DNA of 64,000 nt from Verrucomicrobiota bacterium (GCA_016200005.1 JACQFP010000063.1:1-64000), one strand, 5' to 3'. Shown: positions 27,700-36,581, numbered from the stretch's first letter. Numbers and translations: made by a program. Notes: generated by a model not told the origin, from the letters alone.

Positions 27700-27964
27700 C
27701 CGAACCGCGCAAGATTTCCAGATAGCGTGATAGCAAGGCATACTGATCTGATTTCAGTTTGGACTTTTTGCGCATTTTCACCATCCACTCGTCCCACTCG
27801 GCTTGGTTGTATGCCGCGGGGTCGTAGAACTTGTGGCACTTGGCGCACTTGGCGGTGTAAATTTTTTTAGCGGCGGCAATCTCTTTGGGTGACAAATCCG
27901 CCGCTCTGGCCTGGCAAAAAGTCAGAACAAGCACACCGATTGAAATCGCGATCGCCGGTCGCAT
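27680..27964 (-). CDS. Small periplasmic monoheme cytochrome c
   Basis: 94 residues: signal peptide (AIAISIGVLVLTFCQARAA), then one heme site CAKCH (residues 40-44) in the context IYTAKCAKCHKFYDPAAYN, followed by a short helical C-terminus (YALLSRYLEILRGSEKMPEK). The axial Met ligand could be M90 or M61; this was not resolved. Its ATG overlaps the stop of the upstream outer-membrane gene by one base (TAATG), so the two are translationally coupled. Confidence 0.85.
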   Translation of the reverse strand: MRPAIAISIGVLVLTFCQARAADLSPKEIAAAKKIYTAKCAKCHKFYDPAAYNQAEWDEWMVKMRKKSKLKSDQYALLSRYLEILRGSEKMPEK

Positions 27965-28812
27965 TACAAATCAAACCCCAGCATCAACCGGACGTTCACA
28001 CGCTCGTGGCCTTCCAGTTCCAGCGATCGGTTCCCGTCGGGGTTGCCTTGAAAATTTCTGCCATAAACCTGGGGCATCACCGTCAGCGCCGCCCACCATT
28101 TCTCCTGACGATAGCTGACCACCGGTCCGACAAATAAAGCGGTGTTCTCCCACTTGCGGTACTCGGGAATCTCGTTGTGGTCGCGCACCTCCAAACCAAC
28201 GGCCCAGCGCTTGTTCAGGTGCCGTGCGATGCCGAAGGTGACTTCAACCTCGCCCTCGGTGGCATGAAAGTTGTCTTCCCATTCCGTGGCGTGCGTCAAA
28301 TTCAACGCCCATTTCCAATCACCATGACGCTGGCCAAGGATAATTTTCTGTTCGAGTTCGGCTTCATCGCTAGCAAAACGCGGCTCCAGATACAGCGCCA
28401 GGCCAACCCAATGCTCGGCCGGATTAAGCACGAGATAACGATTCTCCACTGAGATGCCGTCAAATCGAAACGAAGAATGATCCGTGGCCGTCGTCGGGTC
28501 GCGAAAGCTTTCCGCTTTGGTATTGAGATAGAGCGACACGGTGTAATTGTCTGTCACGCCGTACTCGAGCTCCTCGCGGATGTCCCAGCGATTGTAGTTG
28601 TCCTGGCCCACGGTCTTGGTGCGTTGCGTTCGCAACGTGACCCATTGTTCAAATTCCATCGCCCCCTCCGGCATGGTTTCGGGTTCGTAGGAGTAAGTGA
28701 AATACCGCTCGGTCGCGGAGGCAATTTGCAGCGCCAGCACGCCCGCGAGAATGCCTAACGAGCCGCCACGCCACGCCGGACGATACTTTCTTGAGTTAAT
28801 AGAATCGATCAT
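27964..28812 (-). CDS. Predicted outer-membrane beta-barrel protein
   Basis: 282 residues. Signal-like N-terminus (GSLGILAGVLALQIASATE), then alternating aromatic/polar strands (RYFTYSYEPE, QWVTLRTQRT, NYTVSLYLNTK, WVGLALYLEPRF, ERVNVRLMLGFDL) ending in a terminal hydrophobic strand with an aromatic residue close to the end, typical of outer-membrane barrels. No family was identified beyond this. It is the first gene of a two-gene operon with the monoheme cytochrome. An outer-membrane/periplasmic electron-transfer or uptake role is only a guess. Confidence 0.7.
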   Translation of the reverse strand: MIDSINSRKYRPAWRGGSLGILAGVLALQIASATERYFTYSYEPETMPEGAMEFEQWVTLRTQRTKTVGQDNYNRWDIREELEYGVTDNYTVSLYLNTKAESFRDPTTATDHSSFRFDGISVENRYLVLNPAEHWVGLALYLEPRFASDEAELEQKIILGQRHGDWKWALNLTHATEWEDNFHATEGEVEVTFGIARHLNKRWAVGLEVRDHNEIPEYRKWENTALFVGPVVSYRQEKWWAALTVMPQVYGRNFQGNPDGNRSLELEGHERVNVRLMLGFDL

Positions 28813-28917
28813 GCGTTGGGATTTTTAATGAGATTCAGTCTCACTGTCAAAGGAATTGTTTTGTCTCCAGCTTATTCAAAATGACGCGGGTGCTTCGTCG
28901 CGACCTCCCTTGGTCAT

Positions 28918-29370
28918 TCAACCGGCTGTTAAACGACGGATCAAGGCAGCGATTGCGATGAGCAGAAACAGGTAGCCGACAATCAACCCGGCATTTGCCA
29001 GTCCCAAGCCTCCGAGCGAGGGTTCCTTTTGGATCCTGATTCGGGCCATGTGCCCACAAATGATTCCCGGAATGCAGCCGATGCCAAGTAACGACAACAC
29101 CAACGAGGCAATCGCCAGCCCAGAGGTTTTGGGAACGACAGGCTCCGGCGGAGGCAAGTCCACGGCCGGCGGCGCGGCATGGGCTTCCGGTCCGGGCAGG
29201 GGAACGGTATGCGGATTGGAAATGGACAACTTCGGCAGCGGCACGGCCGGGGGCGGCGGAATAGCAATCGAATTCTGACAGGCAGGACATCGGGTCTGCG
29301 TGCCGACGTAGCTTGTATCGCAACGGATGTGCTGGCCACAGACTGGACAGGCAAATTTGAAATCGCTCAT
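28918..29370 (-). CDS. Zinc-ribbon DUF4190-like membrane protein
   Basis: 150 residues. The ATG at 29370 is chosen over an upstream in-frame start because it directly begins the zinc ribbon MSDFKFACPVCGQHIRC...RCPACQ (CxxC...CxxC). A Pro-rich linker (about 35-80) and then two membrane segments follow: SGLAIASLVLSLLGIGCIPGIICG (about 83-106), and LGLANAGLIVGYLFLLIAIAALI. This matches the DUF4190-type layout. Function unknown. Divergent from argH. Confidence 0.75.
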   Translation of the reverse strand: MSDFKFACPVCGQHIRCDTSYVGTQTRCPACQNSIAIPPPPAVPLPKLSISNPHTVPLPGPEAHAAPPAVDLPPPEPVVPKTSGLAIASLVLSLLGIGCIPGIICGHMARIRIQKEPSLGGLGLANAGLIVGYLFLLIAIAALIRRLTAG

Positions 29371-29507
29371 GGATTGGACTTGGAGAATTGCACACCCGGC
29401 CAAGGGCGACAATTACAATTTTTCACCACGCACCGCCGCCGACATCTAATGACGTTTAACAGTGACTTGCTCTCCGATTCGTCGCATACTTAGCTAGATT
29501 GAAGCGC

Positions 29508-30908
29508 ATGAAAAAGACTTCTCATGTTTCTCGAAGTGGCCGTTTCGTTAGTGGTCCCGGCGCGGACGTAACTCAATTCACCGAATCCGTCTCCTTCGAC
29601 TGGCGGCTTTGGCGGCAGGATCTCCTCGGCTCGATTGCCCATGCCACCATGCTCCGCAAAATCAGCGTGCTCACCAAAACCGAACACAAGGCCATCGTCA
29701 AAGGATTGGAAGCCATCGGTCAGGAAATCGCCGACGGAAAGTTTCGTTGGAAAACGGAACGGGAGGATGTTCACATGAACATCGAATCCGAACTGACCCG
29801 CCGTGTTCCGGCCGGCGCAAAACTTCACACCGGCCGTTCGCGCAACGACCAGGTGGCGCTCGATCTGCGCCTCTGGTTGCGCGATGAAATTGTCGAACTC
29901 GCAGGCGAAATACGTTCGCTGCAAAGCGCGCTCGTCAATTTTGCCGACACAAACGCCGGCGTAATCATTCCCGGCTATACGCACTTGCAACGCGCCCAGC
30001 CGGTTTATTTGGCGCATCATCTCCTGGCCTACGTTGAAATGCTGCAGCGCGATCATGCTCGGCTAAAAGATTGTTTTCAGCGCGTCAACATTTGCCCACT
30101 TGGCAGCGGCGCGCTCGCCGGCAGCACGCTCCCGCTCGACCGCGAACTGGTGGCCAAGTTGCTCGGCTTCGTTGATGCCAAGGGCAGGCCGCTCGTCACG
30201 CAAAACTCCATGGACGCCGTTAGTGACCGCGATTTTGTTATTGAATTTTGCGCCGTGGCGGCGCTGCTGGCCGTGCATCTCTCGCGGCTGGCGGAGGATT
30301 TGATTTTGTGGGCTTCGAGCGAATTCAACTTCATTAAAATCACCGACGCCTATACGACTGGCTCGTCGTTGATGCCGCAGAAGAAGAATCCTGACGTGGC
30401 GGAACTGATTCGCGGCAAGTCCGGCCGCGTCATTGGAAACCTCGTGGCTGTGCTCACGCTGCTGAAGGGTCTGCCCATGACCTACAACCGCGATTTGCAG
30501 GAGGACAAGGAGCGCCTTTTCGACGCCGCCGACACCGTGCGCGCGTCCGTACGCCTTATGGCCGCTATGCTGCGGCACACTGCTGTGAACCGCGCCGCCG
30601 GCGCCGCCGCCGCGAGCGACCCCACGTTGCTCGCCACTGATCTCGCCGATTATCTCGTGCGCAAAGGAATGCCCTTCCGCAAAGCCCACCACGTCGTCGG
30701 CGCAGTCGTGGCGCTGGCGGAGAAATCCGGCAAGCCGCTGAATCAATTGACGGTCGCAGAATTGCAATCCGTGGATAAGACCTTTGGTCGCGACGCGCTT
30801 GGCGTATTCAATTTGAAACAGGCAATGTCCCAGCGTAACCAGACCGGCGCGCCCGGCACAAAAGAAGTCGGGAGGCAGCTCGCGCGTTGGAAAAAAGTGC
30901 TGGCGTGA
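29508..30908 (+). CDS. argH: Argininosuccinate lyase
   Basis: 466 residues, the usual family length. It cleaves argininosuccinate to arginine and fumarate, the last step of arginine synthesis. Family signatures: SGRFVSGPGADVTQFTESVSFD near the start, HTGRSRNDQVALDLRLW, GYTHLQRAQPV, the fumarate-lyase signature GSSLMPQKKNPD (about residue 285) and the NRDLQEDKERLFD segment. The ATG at 29508 is chosen over TTG 29499. The end overlaps the next gene in a GTGA overlap, indicating translational coupling. Confidence 0.97.
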   Translation: MKKTSHVSRSGRFVSGPGADVTQFTESVSFDWRLWRQDLLGSIAHATMLRKISVLTKTEHKAIVKGLEAIGQEIADGKFRWKTEREDVHMNIESELTRRVPAGAKLHTGRSRNDQVALDLRLWLRDEIVELAGEIRSLQSALVNFADTNAGVIIPGYTHLQRAQPVYLAHHLLAYVEMLQRDHARLKDCFQRVNICPLGSGALAGSTLPLDRELVAKLLGFVDAKGRPLVTQNSMDAVSDRDFVIEFCAVAALLAVHLSRLAEDLILWASSEFNFIKITDAYTTGSSLMPQKKNPDVAELIRGKSGRVIGNLVAVLTLLKGLPMTYNRDLQEDKERLFDAADTVRASVRLMAAMLRHTAVNRAAGAAAASDPTLLATDLADYLVRKGMPFRKAHHVVGAVVALAEKSGKPLNQLTVAELQSVDKTFGRDALGVFNLKQAMSQRNQTGAPGTKEVGRQLARWKKVLA

Positions 30909-31297
30909 AGCCACCTCCCAAAATCGGCACGATGCGCGCGTTGCAGTTCGTCGTCGAGCAAAAGCATTGCATTGATTTCGCCACGGATGGGATGCCCGCC
31001 GTGTTGAGCACACCGAATCTCGTCGGCCTTCTCGAACGCACGGCGCGCCAGGCCATCGCTCCTTTCCTCGACGCAGACGAACGCAGCGTGGGCATCGAGA
31101 TTGAACTCCGGCATCTCGCGCCGACGCCGCTGGGCGCGCGCGTCAACATCACCGTTCGCGTGATTCATGCGGAAGGCCGGCAGGTGACGTTTCAAGTGGA
31201 GGCGCACGATAAACACGAATTGATTTTGCGCGGCATTCACAGACGCGCGGTAGTTCGCACCGCAAGTTTTGCCCGGCGGGTTCAAGCCAAGTCATGA
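30905..31297 (+). CDS. Hotdog-fold thioesterase, FlK (fluoroacetyl-CoA thioesterase-like) family
   Basis: 130 residues from GTG 30905, which overlaps the argH stop (GTGA). An alternative start is ATG 30932, and a TTG further upstream is unlikely. The segment MPAVLSTPNLVGLLERTARQ and the following VGIEIELRHLAPTPLGARVNITVRV are typical of FlK-like hotdog proteins; the Thr and Glu in this segment are the usual catalytic-region residues. The native substrate is unknown: only a few members act on fluoroacetyl-CoA, and most are generic acyl-CoA thioesterases. The gene is coupled on both sides (GTGA with argH, ATGA with the synthase). Confidence 0.8.
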   Translation: MKPPPKIGTMRALQFVVEQKHCIDFATDGMPAVLSTPNLVGLLERTARQAIAPFLDADERSVGIEIELRHLAPTPLGARVNITVRVIHAEGRQVTFQVEAHDKHELILRGIHRRAVVRTASFARRVQAKS

Positions 31298-32337
31298 ACG
31301 CACAGCTTCGAGAATTACTGAAGGGAACCTCGCGCTCGTTTTATCTGACGTTGCGCGTACTGCCCGCCGCCGTGCGTCCGCAAATCGGCCTGGCCTATCT
31401 GCTCGCCCGCACCGCCGACACCATTGCCGACACGGAGCTCGTCCCGCCGGCGCAACGGCTTGCGGCGCTCCACGTCTTGCGCGAGCGGATTCTGGGCGCG
31501 AGCGCCGCGCCGCTGGATTTCGGCGAACTCGCCCGCTCGCAAGCGGCACCTGCCGAACGCGCGTTGCTGGAGAATGTGGAGTTTGCGCTAGTTGCGCTCC
31601 GCGATATGTCTGCCGACGACACCAAACTGATCCGCCCCGTGCTCGATACCATCACGAGCGGGCAGGAGTTGGATTTGCGCCGATTCGCGCCGTTGGAGTC
31701 CAAACTTCAGCGCGCGGCGGACAAGCTAAAGCTTGAACTCCAACCTCAACCAATCATTGCGCTCCAAACCGATGCTGAACTGGACGACTACACCTATCGC
31801 GTCGCCGGTTGCGTCGGCGAATTTTGGACGAAGCTGTGCCGCGCGCATGTTTTCCAGAACTCAAAAGTGGACGACGCCAAGCTTTTGGCGGATGGCATTC
31901 GCTTCGGCAAGGGCTTGCAATTGGTGAACATCCTTCGTGACCTGCCCGTGGACTTGCGCAAGGGACGTTGTTATCTGACTTCGGACTCGCTGGCGGAGAT
32001 GAGATTGAAACCGGCCGATTTGTTGCAACCGGCGAACGCCACGAAGTTCCGCCCACTCTTCACCCGCTATCTCGAGCTTGCGGAATCGCACTTGGCGGCG
32101 GGCTGGAATTACACAAACGCAATTCCAGGTCTTCATGTACGATTACGCCTGGCCTGCGCCTGGCCGGTGTTGATCGGAATGAAAACCCTGGCGCGGCTGC
32201 GCCAAGGAAATGTCCTCGACCCGCAGCAACGCATCAAAATCACCCGCGCAGAAGTGAAAGCTCTGATCCTCCGTTCGATGGTCGCTTATCCTTGGCCGCC
32301 TGCTTGGAAACGACTGTTCCGCGATTCCGGTCATTGA
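31294..32337 (+). CDS. Squalene/phytoene synthase family protein (probable squalene synthase)
   Basis: 347 residues. It has the trans-isoprenyl diphosphate synthase layout: SRSFYLTLRVLPAAVRPQIGLAY, the first Asp-rich motif LARTADTIADT (DTIAD) and the second region GKGLQLVNILRDLPVDLRKGRCYL with the NxxRDxxxD pattern. The QLVNILRDL phrasing is closer to farnesyl-diphosphate farnesyltransferase (squalene synthase) than to bacterial phytoene synthase, so squalene or a hopanoid precursor is the likely product. The start ATG overlaps the preceding stop (ATGA). Part of a coupled argH-thioesterase-synthase group. Confidence 0.88.
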   Translation: MNAQLRELLKGTSRSFYLTLRVLPAAVRPQIGLAYLLARTADTIADTELVPPAQRLAALHVLRERILGASAAPLDFGELARSQAAPAERALLENVEFALVALRDMSADDTKLIRPVLDTITSGQELDLRRFAPLESKLQRAADKLKLELQPQPIIALQTDAELDDYTYRVAGCVGEFWTKLCRAHVFQNSKVDDAKLLADGIRFGKGLQLVNILRDLPVDLRKGRCYLTSDSLAEMRLKPADLLQPANATKFRPLFTRYLELAESHLAAGWNYTNAIPGLHVRLRLACAWPVLIGMKTLARLRQGNVLDPQQRIKITRAEVKALILRSMVAYPWPPAWKRLFRDSGH

Positions 32338-32396
32338 CCCACAATTCACCTGTAATAGCTGTTGCATCGCCAGCCAAATTAAAGTATTAAAACCGT

Positions 32397-33182
32397 ATGC
32401 AGATTCCAAAATTCCTTTCGATAATTTGCGCCGCTGCGCTTGGCGCGACCACGCTAAACGCCCAGCGAGCTGACACCGATGAGCAGATCAAAGCTCGCGA
32501 GCTGTTGCGCCAGAAAATGGCCGAGCTTGACGCCAAACAACCAGCGACGCAGTCGCAGCCACCCGCGCCTCTGTCACCCGAACCGGCAAAACCACCCCAA
32601 AAACCAAAGGCCAAGAAGGCGGCTACAAAACCAGCTCCGGTCTTTGCGCCCGTTCCCAACCAACAATTTCCAACCCGGGAATTCTCCGGCGCGCCGCCGC
32701 TGACACCTCCCGCGAAGCCGGCGACTGAAACAGCGCCTCCGCCCGCAGCCGTTCCACCTGCAGTCACACCGCGACCAGCGGTCAAGGCCCCGGCGCCTTC
32801 CGCACCAGTTGCCGCACCAGCACCGGCCAGGACGGTGGTTCGCGCGTCTGCGCCAGTCGTGAGCACGGCTCGATTAAGTGCGGAAGATGAAGCCAGAGTG
32901 CGGGCAGCTTTGCATGAACACATGGGCGCCGCCGGATCTGCTGCGACAACCTCTGACACTCTGTTTCAGAGTGGAGGCAGGACATCCACCACCAAGGCGA
33001 GGCAACCGAGAATGGAGGATCACGTTTTTTCCTCTCCGGCCTCACTCCAGTCACCGATCCCCTCAAGTATTTCAAGTTCCAAGCAACAAAGTCTCGCGGA
33101 GTTGCTGTCGCTTTACAGAGCCAACGCGATTACTCCCGATGAATACCACAAGCGCCGCGCCCAGATTCTCAGCCAGCCTTAG
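32397..33182 (+). CDS. Exported Pro/Ala-rich protein with C-terminal SHOCT-like helix
   Basis: 261 residues. Signal peptide IPKFLSIICAAALGATTLNA, then a short charged helix (QIKARELLRQKMAELDAKQP), a long low-complexity Pro/Ala/Lys region (about 45-155), and a C-terminal SLAELLSLYRANAITPDEYH segment of the SHOCT type (short C-terminal oligomerisation domain). No catalytic motif. ATG 32397 begins the signal peptide. A strong terminator follows 17 bp after the stop. Confidence 0.75.
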   Translation: MQIPKFLSIICAAALGATTLNAQRADTDEQIKARELLRQKMAELDAKQPATQSQPPAPLSPEPAKPPQKPKAKKAATKPAPVFAPVPNQQFPTREFSGAPPLTPPAKPATETAPPPAAVPPAVTPRPAVKAPAPSAPVAAPAPARTVVRASAPVVSTARLSAEDEARVRAALHEHMGAAGSAATTSDTLFQSGGRTSTTKARQPRMEDHVFSSPASLQSPIPSSISSSKQQSLAELLSLYRANAITPDEYHKRRAQILSQP

Positions 33183-33199
33183 CCGCAACTCTTGTCGTC

Positions 33200-33233
33200 A
33201 ACCCGCCGGGTCGCAACCCGGCGGGTTTTTTTT
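33200..33233 (+). terminator. Rho-independent terminator
   Basis: A 12-bp perfect stem AACCCGCCGGGT / ACCCGGCGGGTT, loop CGCA, followed by eight T. It ends the transcription unit of the 32397-33182 gene. Confidence 0.93.
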
Positions 33234-33242
33234 ATTCCGGCA

Positions 33243-33261
33243 CTTTGAACTTTGAACTTTG
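33243..33261 (+). repeat. CTTTGAA heptamer tract before lysA
   Basis: Two perfect CTTTGAA heptamers and a partial third, 28-46 bp before the lysA ATG. No known element; it is noted because other 7-bp tandem tracts occur in this window. Confidence 0.5.
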
Positions 33262-33288
33262 CGCTTCGCTTTGGCATAACTACGCGCC

Positions 33289-34587
33289 ATGCATGATTTT
33301 TGTTATGTCGGTAACCAACTATTCTGCGAGGGCATTTCCGTCGCTTCACTCGCGAGAAAACACGGCACGCCGCTTTACGTTTACTCCCAGCACACGCTGA
33401 CCGATCATTTTCAAAAACTCGACCAGGCCTTGTCGCCGCTGCCCCACCTCGTCTGCTTTGCGATGAAGTCGAACTCAAATCTCTCCGTGTTGCGGACGCT
33501 CGCCAATCTCGGCAGCGGGTTTGACATTGTGAGCGCCGGCGAATTGCAACGTGTCATCGCGGCGGGCGGCGATCCGTGCAAATCCATCTTTGCCGGCGTG
33601 GGGAAGACGGAGCAGGAAATCGAGTTTGCTCTCCGACACGGTGTTTATTCATTCAATGCGGAAAGCGAACCGGAACTCACCCGCATCAATCGCGTCGCGG
33701 CCCGCTTGCGGACAATCGCGCCGGTCGCCGTGCGCGTGAACCCGAACGTCGATGCGGGAACGCACGCCAAGATCACCACTGGTACGTATGAGAATAAATT
33801 TGGCATCGCCTTCGAGCACGTCGATGGTGTCTATGCTCGAGCCAGCCGGTTGAAAAACCTTCGCCTGCACGGCGTGCAGATGCACATTGGCTCACAACTG
33901 ACCGACGTCAAGCCGTTTGAACAGGCCGTGCGCAAAGTGCTGCCCCTAGTGAAACGATTGAAGGAGAAGTACGCACTGGAGTTTTTCAGCATCGGCGGCG
34001 GCTTGGGGATCGTTTATCAGCCGGCGCTGGAAAGCGGCTCGGTCGCGTGGTGGAAATCGACCAGGGCGCAGAACATCCTCACGCCGCAAAAATACGCCGA
34101 TCGGCTCGTCCCACTGCTGCAACCGCTTGGCTTGCGGATTTTGATTGAGCCGGGCCGGTTCATTTCCGGCAACGCCGGCATTCTCGTGACGCGGATTGAA
34201 TACGTGAAGCGAACCGGGAGAAAGAATTTTCTCATCGTCGATGCGGCGATGAACGATTTGATCCGCCCGGCTTTTTACGAGGCGTATCACGAGATCGTGC
34301 CGCTCGTCCGCAAGGGCGGAAGATTGATCCGCTCGGATGTCGTCGGGCCGGTCTGCGAATCGGGAGATTTTTTTTGCAAAGACCGTCCATTGCCAAAAGT
34401 TGGCGAAGGAGACTGCCTCGCCTTGTTGAGCGCCGGGGCTTATGGCTTCGTCATGGCTTCCAACTACAACACTCGTCCTTTGGTGGCGGAGGTCTTGGTC
34501 AATGGTCGCCGGTCGGCAGTTGTGCGCCAACGCCAGCCAATAAAAGACATTTGGGCGGGGGAAAAGGTGGCGGTGTGGTTGAGATGA
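33289..34587 (+). CDS. lysA: Diaminopimelate decarboxylase
   Basis: 432 residues, normal for the family. It converts meso-diaminopimelate to lysine, with PLP as cofactor. The PLP-binding Lys lies in CFAMKSNSN (K60). Other signatures: GSGFDIVSAGELQRVIAAG, HGVQMHIGSQLTD, FFSIGGGLGI, ILIEPGRFIS, and the substrate-side VGPVCESGDFFCKDR. The N-terminal ATG 33289 follows a terminator and a heptamer tract, so it starts a new transcription unit. Confidence 0.96.
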   Translation: MHDFCYVGNQLFCEGISVASLARKHGTPLYVYSQHTLTDHFQKLDQALSPLPHLVCFAMKSNSNLSVLRTLANLGSGFDIVSAGELQRVIAAGGDPCKSIFAGVGKTEQEIEFALRHGVYSFNAESEPELTRINRVAARLRTIAPVAVRVNPNVDAGTHAKITTGTYENKFGIAFEHVDGVYARASRLKNLRLHGVQMHIGSQLTDVKPFEQAVRKVLPLVKRLKEKYALEFFSIGGGLGIVYQPALESGSVAWWKSTRAQNILTPQKYADRLVPLLQPLGLRILIEPGRFISGNAGILVTRIEYVKRTGRKNFLIVDAAMNDLIRPAFYEAYHEIVPLVRKGGRLIRSDVVGPVCESGDFFCKDRPLPKVGEGDCLALLSAGAYGFVMASNYNTRPLVAEVLVNGRRSAVVRQRQPIKDIWAGEKVAVWLR

Positions 34588-34682
34588 CGCACGAGGTTTG
34601 GGCTGCTGGGCAAAACTAATCCGCCCCTCCTTTTGCCTTTGGCAAATTTGTCGGTTGCTGCCATAGTCTGGCCACCGTCGCC

Positions 34683-34799
34683 ATGAAGAATCATTCTCTG
34701 AGCACCTACGACAAGGTGGGAGGGTGCCTCCATTTCGCGCCGGCGCTTCGCCAGATTCCCGTCAGGGCGGCGGCGGACGCAAATCCCAAACGTAACTGA
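34683..34799 (+). CDS. Possible short leader ORF before the symporter gene
   Basis: A 38-codon frame (MKNHSLSTYDKVGG...PKRN) ends one base before the ATG of the symporter gene at 34801. There is no clear ribosome-binding site and no family likeness, so it may be chance. If translated, the spacing would favour coupling to the transporter. Confidence 0.25.
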   Translation: MKNHSLSTYDKVGGCLHFAPALRQIPVRAAADANPKRN

Positions 34800-34800
34800 C

Positions 34801-36300
34801 ATGATCCTGGCTCCAATTGATTGGGTCATCATCGTGGTGTACCTCGTGATCTGCATGGGCGCAGGCTTGTGGATGCGGCGGTTCGTGCGCGGCGTCGAAG
34901 ACTTTGCCGTCGCTGGCCGCGAAATGGATGTGAATCTGGGGATCGCCTCACTGGCCGCCACGGAGTTGGGTTTGGTGACGGTCATGTACACCGCTCAACT
35001 CGGTTTTGAGAAAGGGTTCGCGGGCGCGACGGTCGGCATCATCATGGCGTTGGCGATGTATTTCGTCGGGCGAACGGGATTTGTGATCGGACCGTTGCGC
35101 AAGTCCGGCATCATGACGATCCCCGAACTTTTTGAAAAACGATTCGGCAAGGAGGTGCGCTGGCTGGCTGGTTTGTTCGTGGTGCTGGGCGGCGTACTGA
35201 ACATGGGGGTGTTCCTGCGCGTAGGCGGAGAATTTCTGGTTCACGTGACCGGATTGCCGGTTTATTGGCTGGAACTGATTATGATCGGCCTGCTCGCGTT
35301 GGTGCTGCTCTACACCATCTTGGGCGGGATGCTGTCCGTGCTGGTGACGGATTACCTGCAATTCCTCATCATGGGATTGGGCATCGTCATCACTTCGCTG
35401 TGGGTGATCCACGACCTTGGTTGGAATACGCTCGTTGAAAAACTTTGGCTGAGTTACGACGGCTCACGCGCCAACGCGCCGCTGCTTATGAAGTCGCATC
35501 CCTTCAATCCATTTCATTCGAGCAGTCTGGGTTGGGGTTACATTTTGTGGCAGGTGATGTTTCAACTCGCGGTCGTCACGACCTGGCAGACCACCATCTC
35601 GCGCGTGCTCTCCGCCAAGGGTGAGGAGACGGCCAAACGGATGTATCGGCGCTCGGCATTTTATTTTGTCGGAAGGTTCGCGCTACCGGTGTTGTTCGGT
35701 GTCGGCGCGTTCATTCACTTCAGCTACGGCAATGGCTTGTCCGCCGGTCTGGACAGTCGTACGGCGATGCCCGCTTATCTCGCCACCATTCTGCCGGCGG
35801 GCATCATGGGTCTGGTCATCGCGGCGATGCTGGCGGCCGAGATGTCCACCGACAGCGGTTACCTGTTGACGTGGGCGACGGTGATTTACAACGATCTGCT
35901 CATGCCTTTTGTCAAACGACCACTCTCGAATCAACCGCGACTGTTGATCACGCGCGGGTTGGTCGGTGCGATCGGAGTGTTCCTGGTTTTCTACGGGTTG
36001 CTCTACGAACTCAAAGGCAACGTGTGGGATTATCTGGCGGTGACGGGAAACATTTATCTGGCAAGTGTCTTCACCTTGTTGGTGGCCGGACTCTATTGGC
36101 CACGGGCAAACCGATTCGGCGCGTTCGCCGCGTTGGTCTTGGGTGCCGTCGGCCCGATCAGTTTCCTGTTGCTTGGGAAAAAATATTCGATTGCGCCTGA
36201 AGTGGCGGGGACGTCATCATTTGCGCTGGCGTTCATCGGAATGATCATCGGCTCGCTGGCGACAGCAACCCGTGCCGCCAAACCGGAGGCGGCTTCATGA
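34801..36300 (+). CDS. Sodium:solute symporter family transporter
   Basis: 499 residues, about 13 hydrophobic segments, beginning DWVIIVVYLVICMGAGLWM. SSSF features: VEDFAVAGREMDVNLGIASL near the N-terminus, TAQLGFEKGFAGA, GPLRKSGIMTIPELFEKRFG, TILGGMLSVLVTDYLQFLIM and LAAEMSTDSGYLLTWATVIYNDL. Na+-driven uptake of a small organic solute is expected; the substrate cannot be read from sequence. Its stop overlaps the start of a 54-residue membrane protein (ATGA), which may be an accessory subunit. Confidence 0.92.
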   Translation: MILAPIDWVIIVVYLVICMGAGLWMRRFVRGVEDFAVAGREMDVNLGIASLAATELGLVTVMYTAQLGFEKGFAGATVGIIMALAMYFVGRTGFVIGPLRKSGIMTIPELFEKRFGKEVRWLAGLFVVLGGVLNMGVFLRVGGEFLVHVTGLPVYWLELIMIGLLALVLLYTILGGMLSVLVTDYLQFLIMGLGIVITSLWVIHDLGWNTLVEKLWLSYDGSRANAPLLMKSHPFNPFHSSSLGWGYILWQVMFQLAVVTTWQTTISRVLSAKGEETAKRMYRRSAFYFVGRFALPVLFGVGAFIHFSYGNGLSAGLDSRTAMPAYLATILPAGIMGLVIAAMLAAEMSTDSGYLLTWATVIYNDLLMPFVKRPLSNQPRLLITRGLVGAIGVFLVFYGLLYELKGNVWDYLAVTGNIYLASVFTLLVAGLYWPRANRFGAFAALVLGAVGPISFLLLGKKYSIAPEVAGTSSFALAFIGMIIGSLATATRAAKPEAAS

Positions 36301-36461
36301 TAATGTTTATCCTATCCATCGTTTTTTGGACGTTGATTGTGTTCGCATCCATCGCTTGGTACGCCTTTCTTTTGTTTTACGTGGGAGCGAAGGCAGGCCG
36401 TGAAATCAAGGCCATGACCAAGACGTTGGAGGATCGCAACGCGGCTGAGAAAAAAGATTAA
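36297..36461 (+). CDS. 54-residue single-span membrane protein coupled to the symporter
   Basis: A short gene easily missed by length cut-offs. Its ATG (36297) overlaps the symporter stop (ATGA). It encodes 54 residues: a hydrophobic segment (about residues 3-30, FILSIVFWTLIVFASIAWYA), then a basic/acidic tail (AKAGREIKAMTKTLEDRNAAEKKD). The layout recalls the small proteins encoded beside some SSS transporters (for example YhdT beside PanF, DUF4212-type). A symporter subunit or regulator role is inferred. Confidence 0.7.
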   Translation: MIMFILSIVFWTLIVFASIAWYAFLLFYVGAKAGREIKAMTKTLEDRNAAEKKD

Positions 36462-36581
36462 AAAGTCGTGCCACGCGCGGGACTTTAGATTAGTCTAGCG
36501 TCGTATTTCCAAAACCGTGGTCGCCCAGTCGTAAACTGGCGCGCCGTGGATAAAACAAGAACCATCAATTCGGATCAAACT

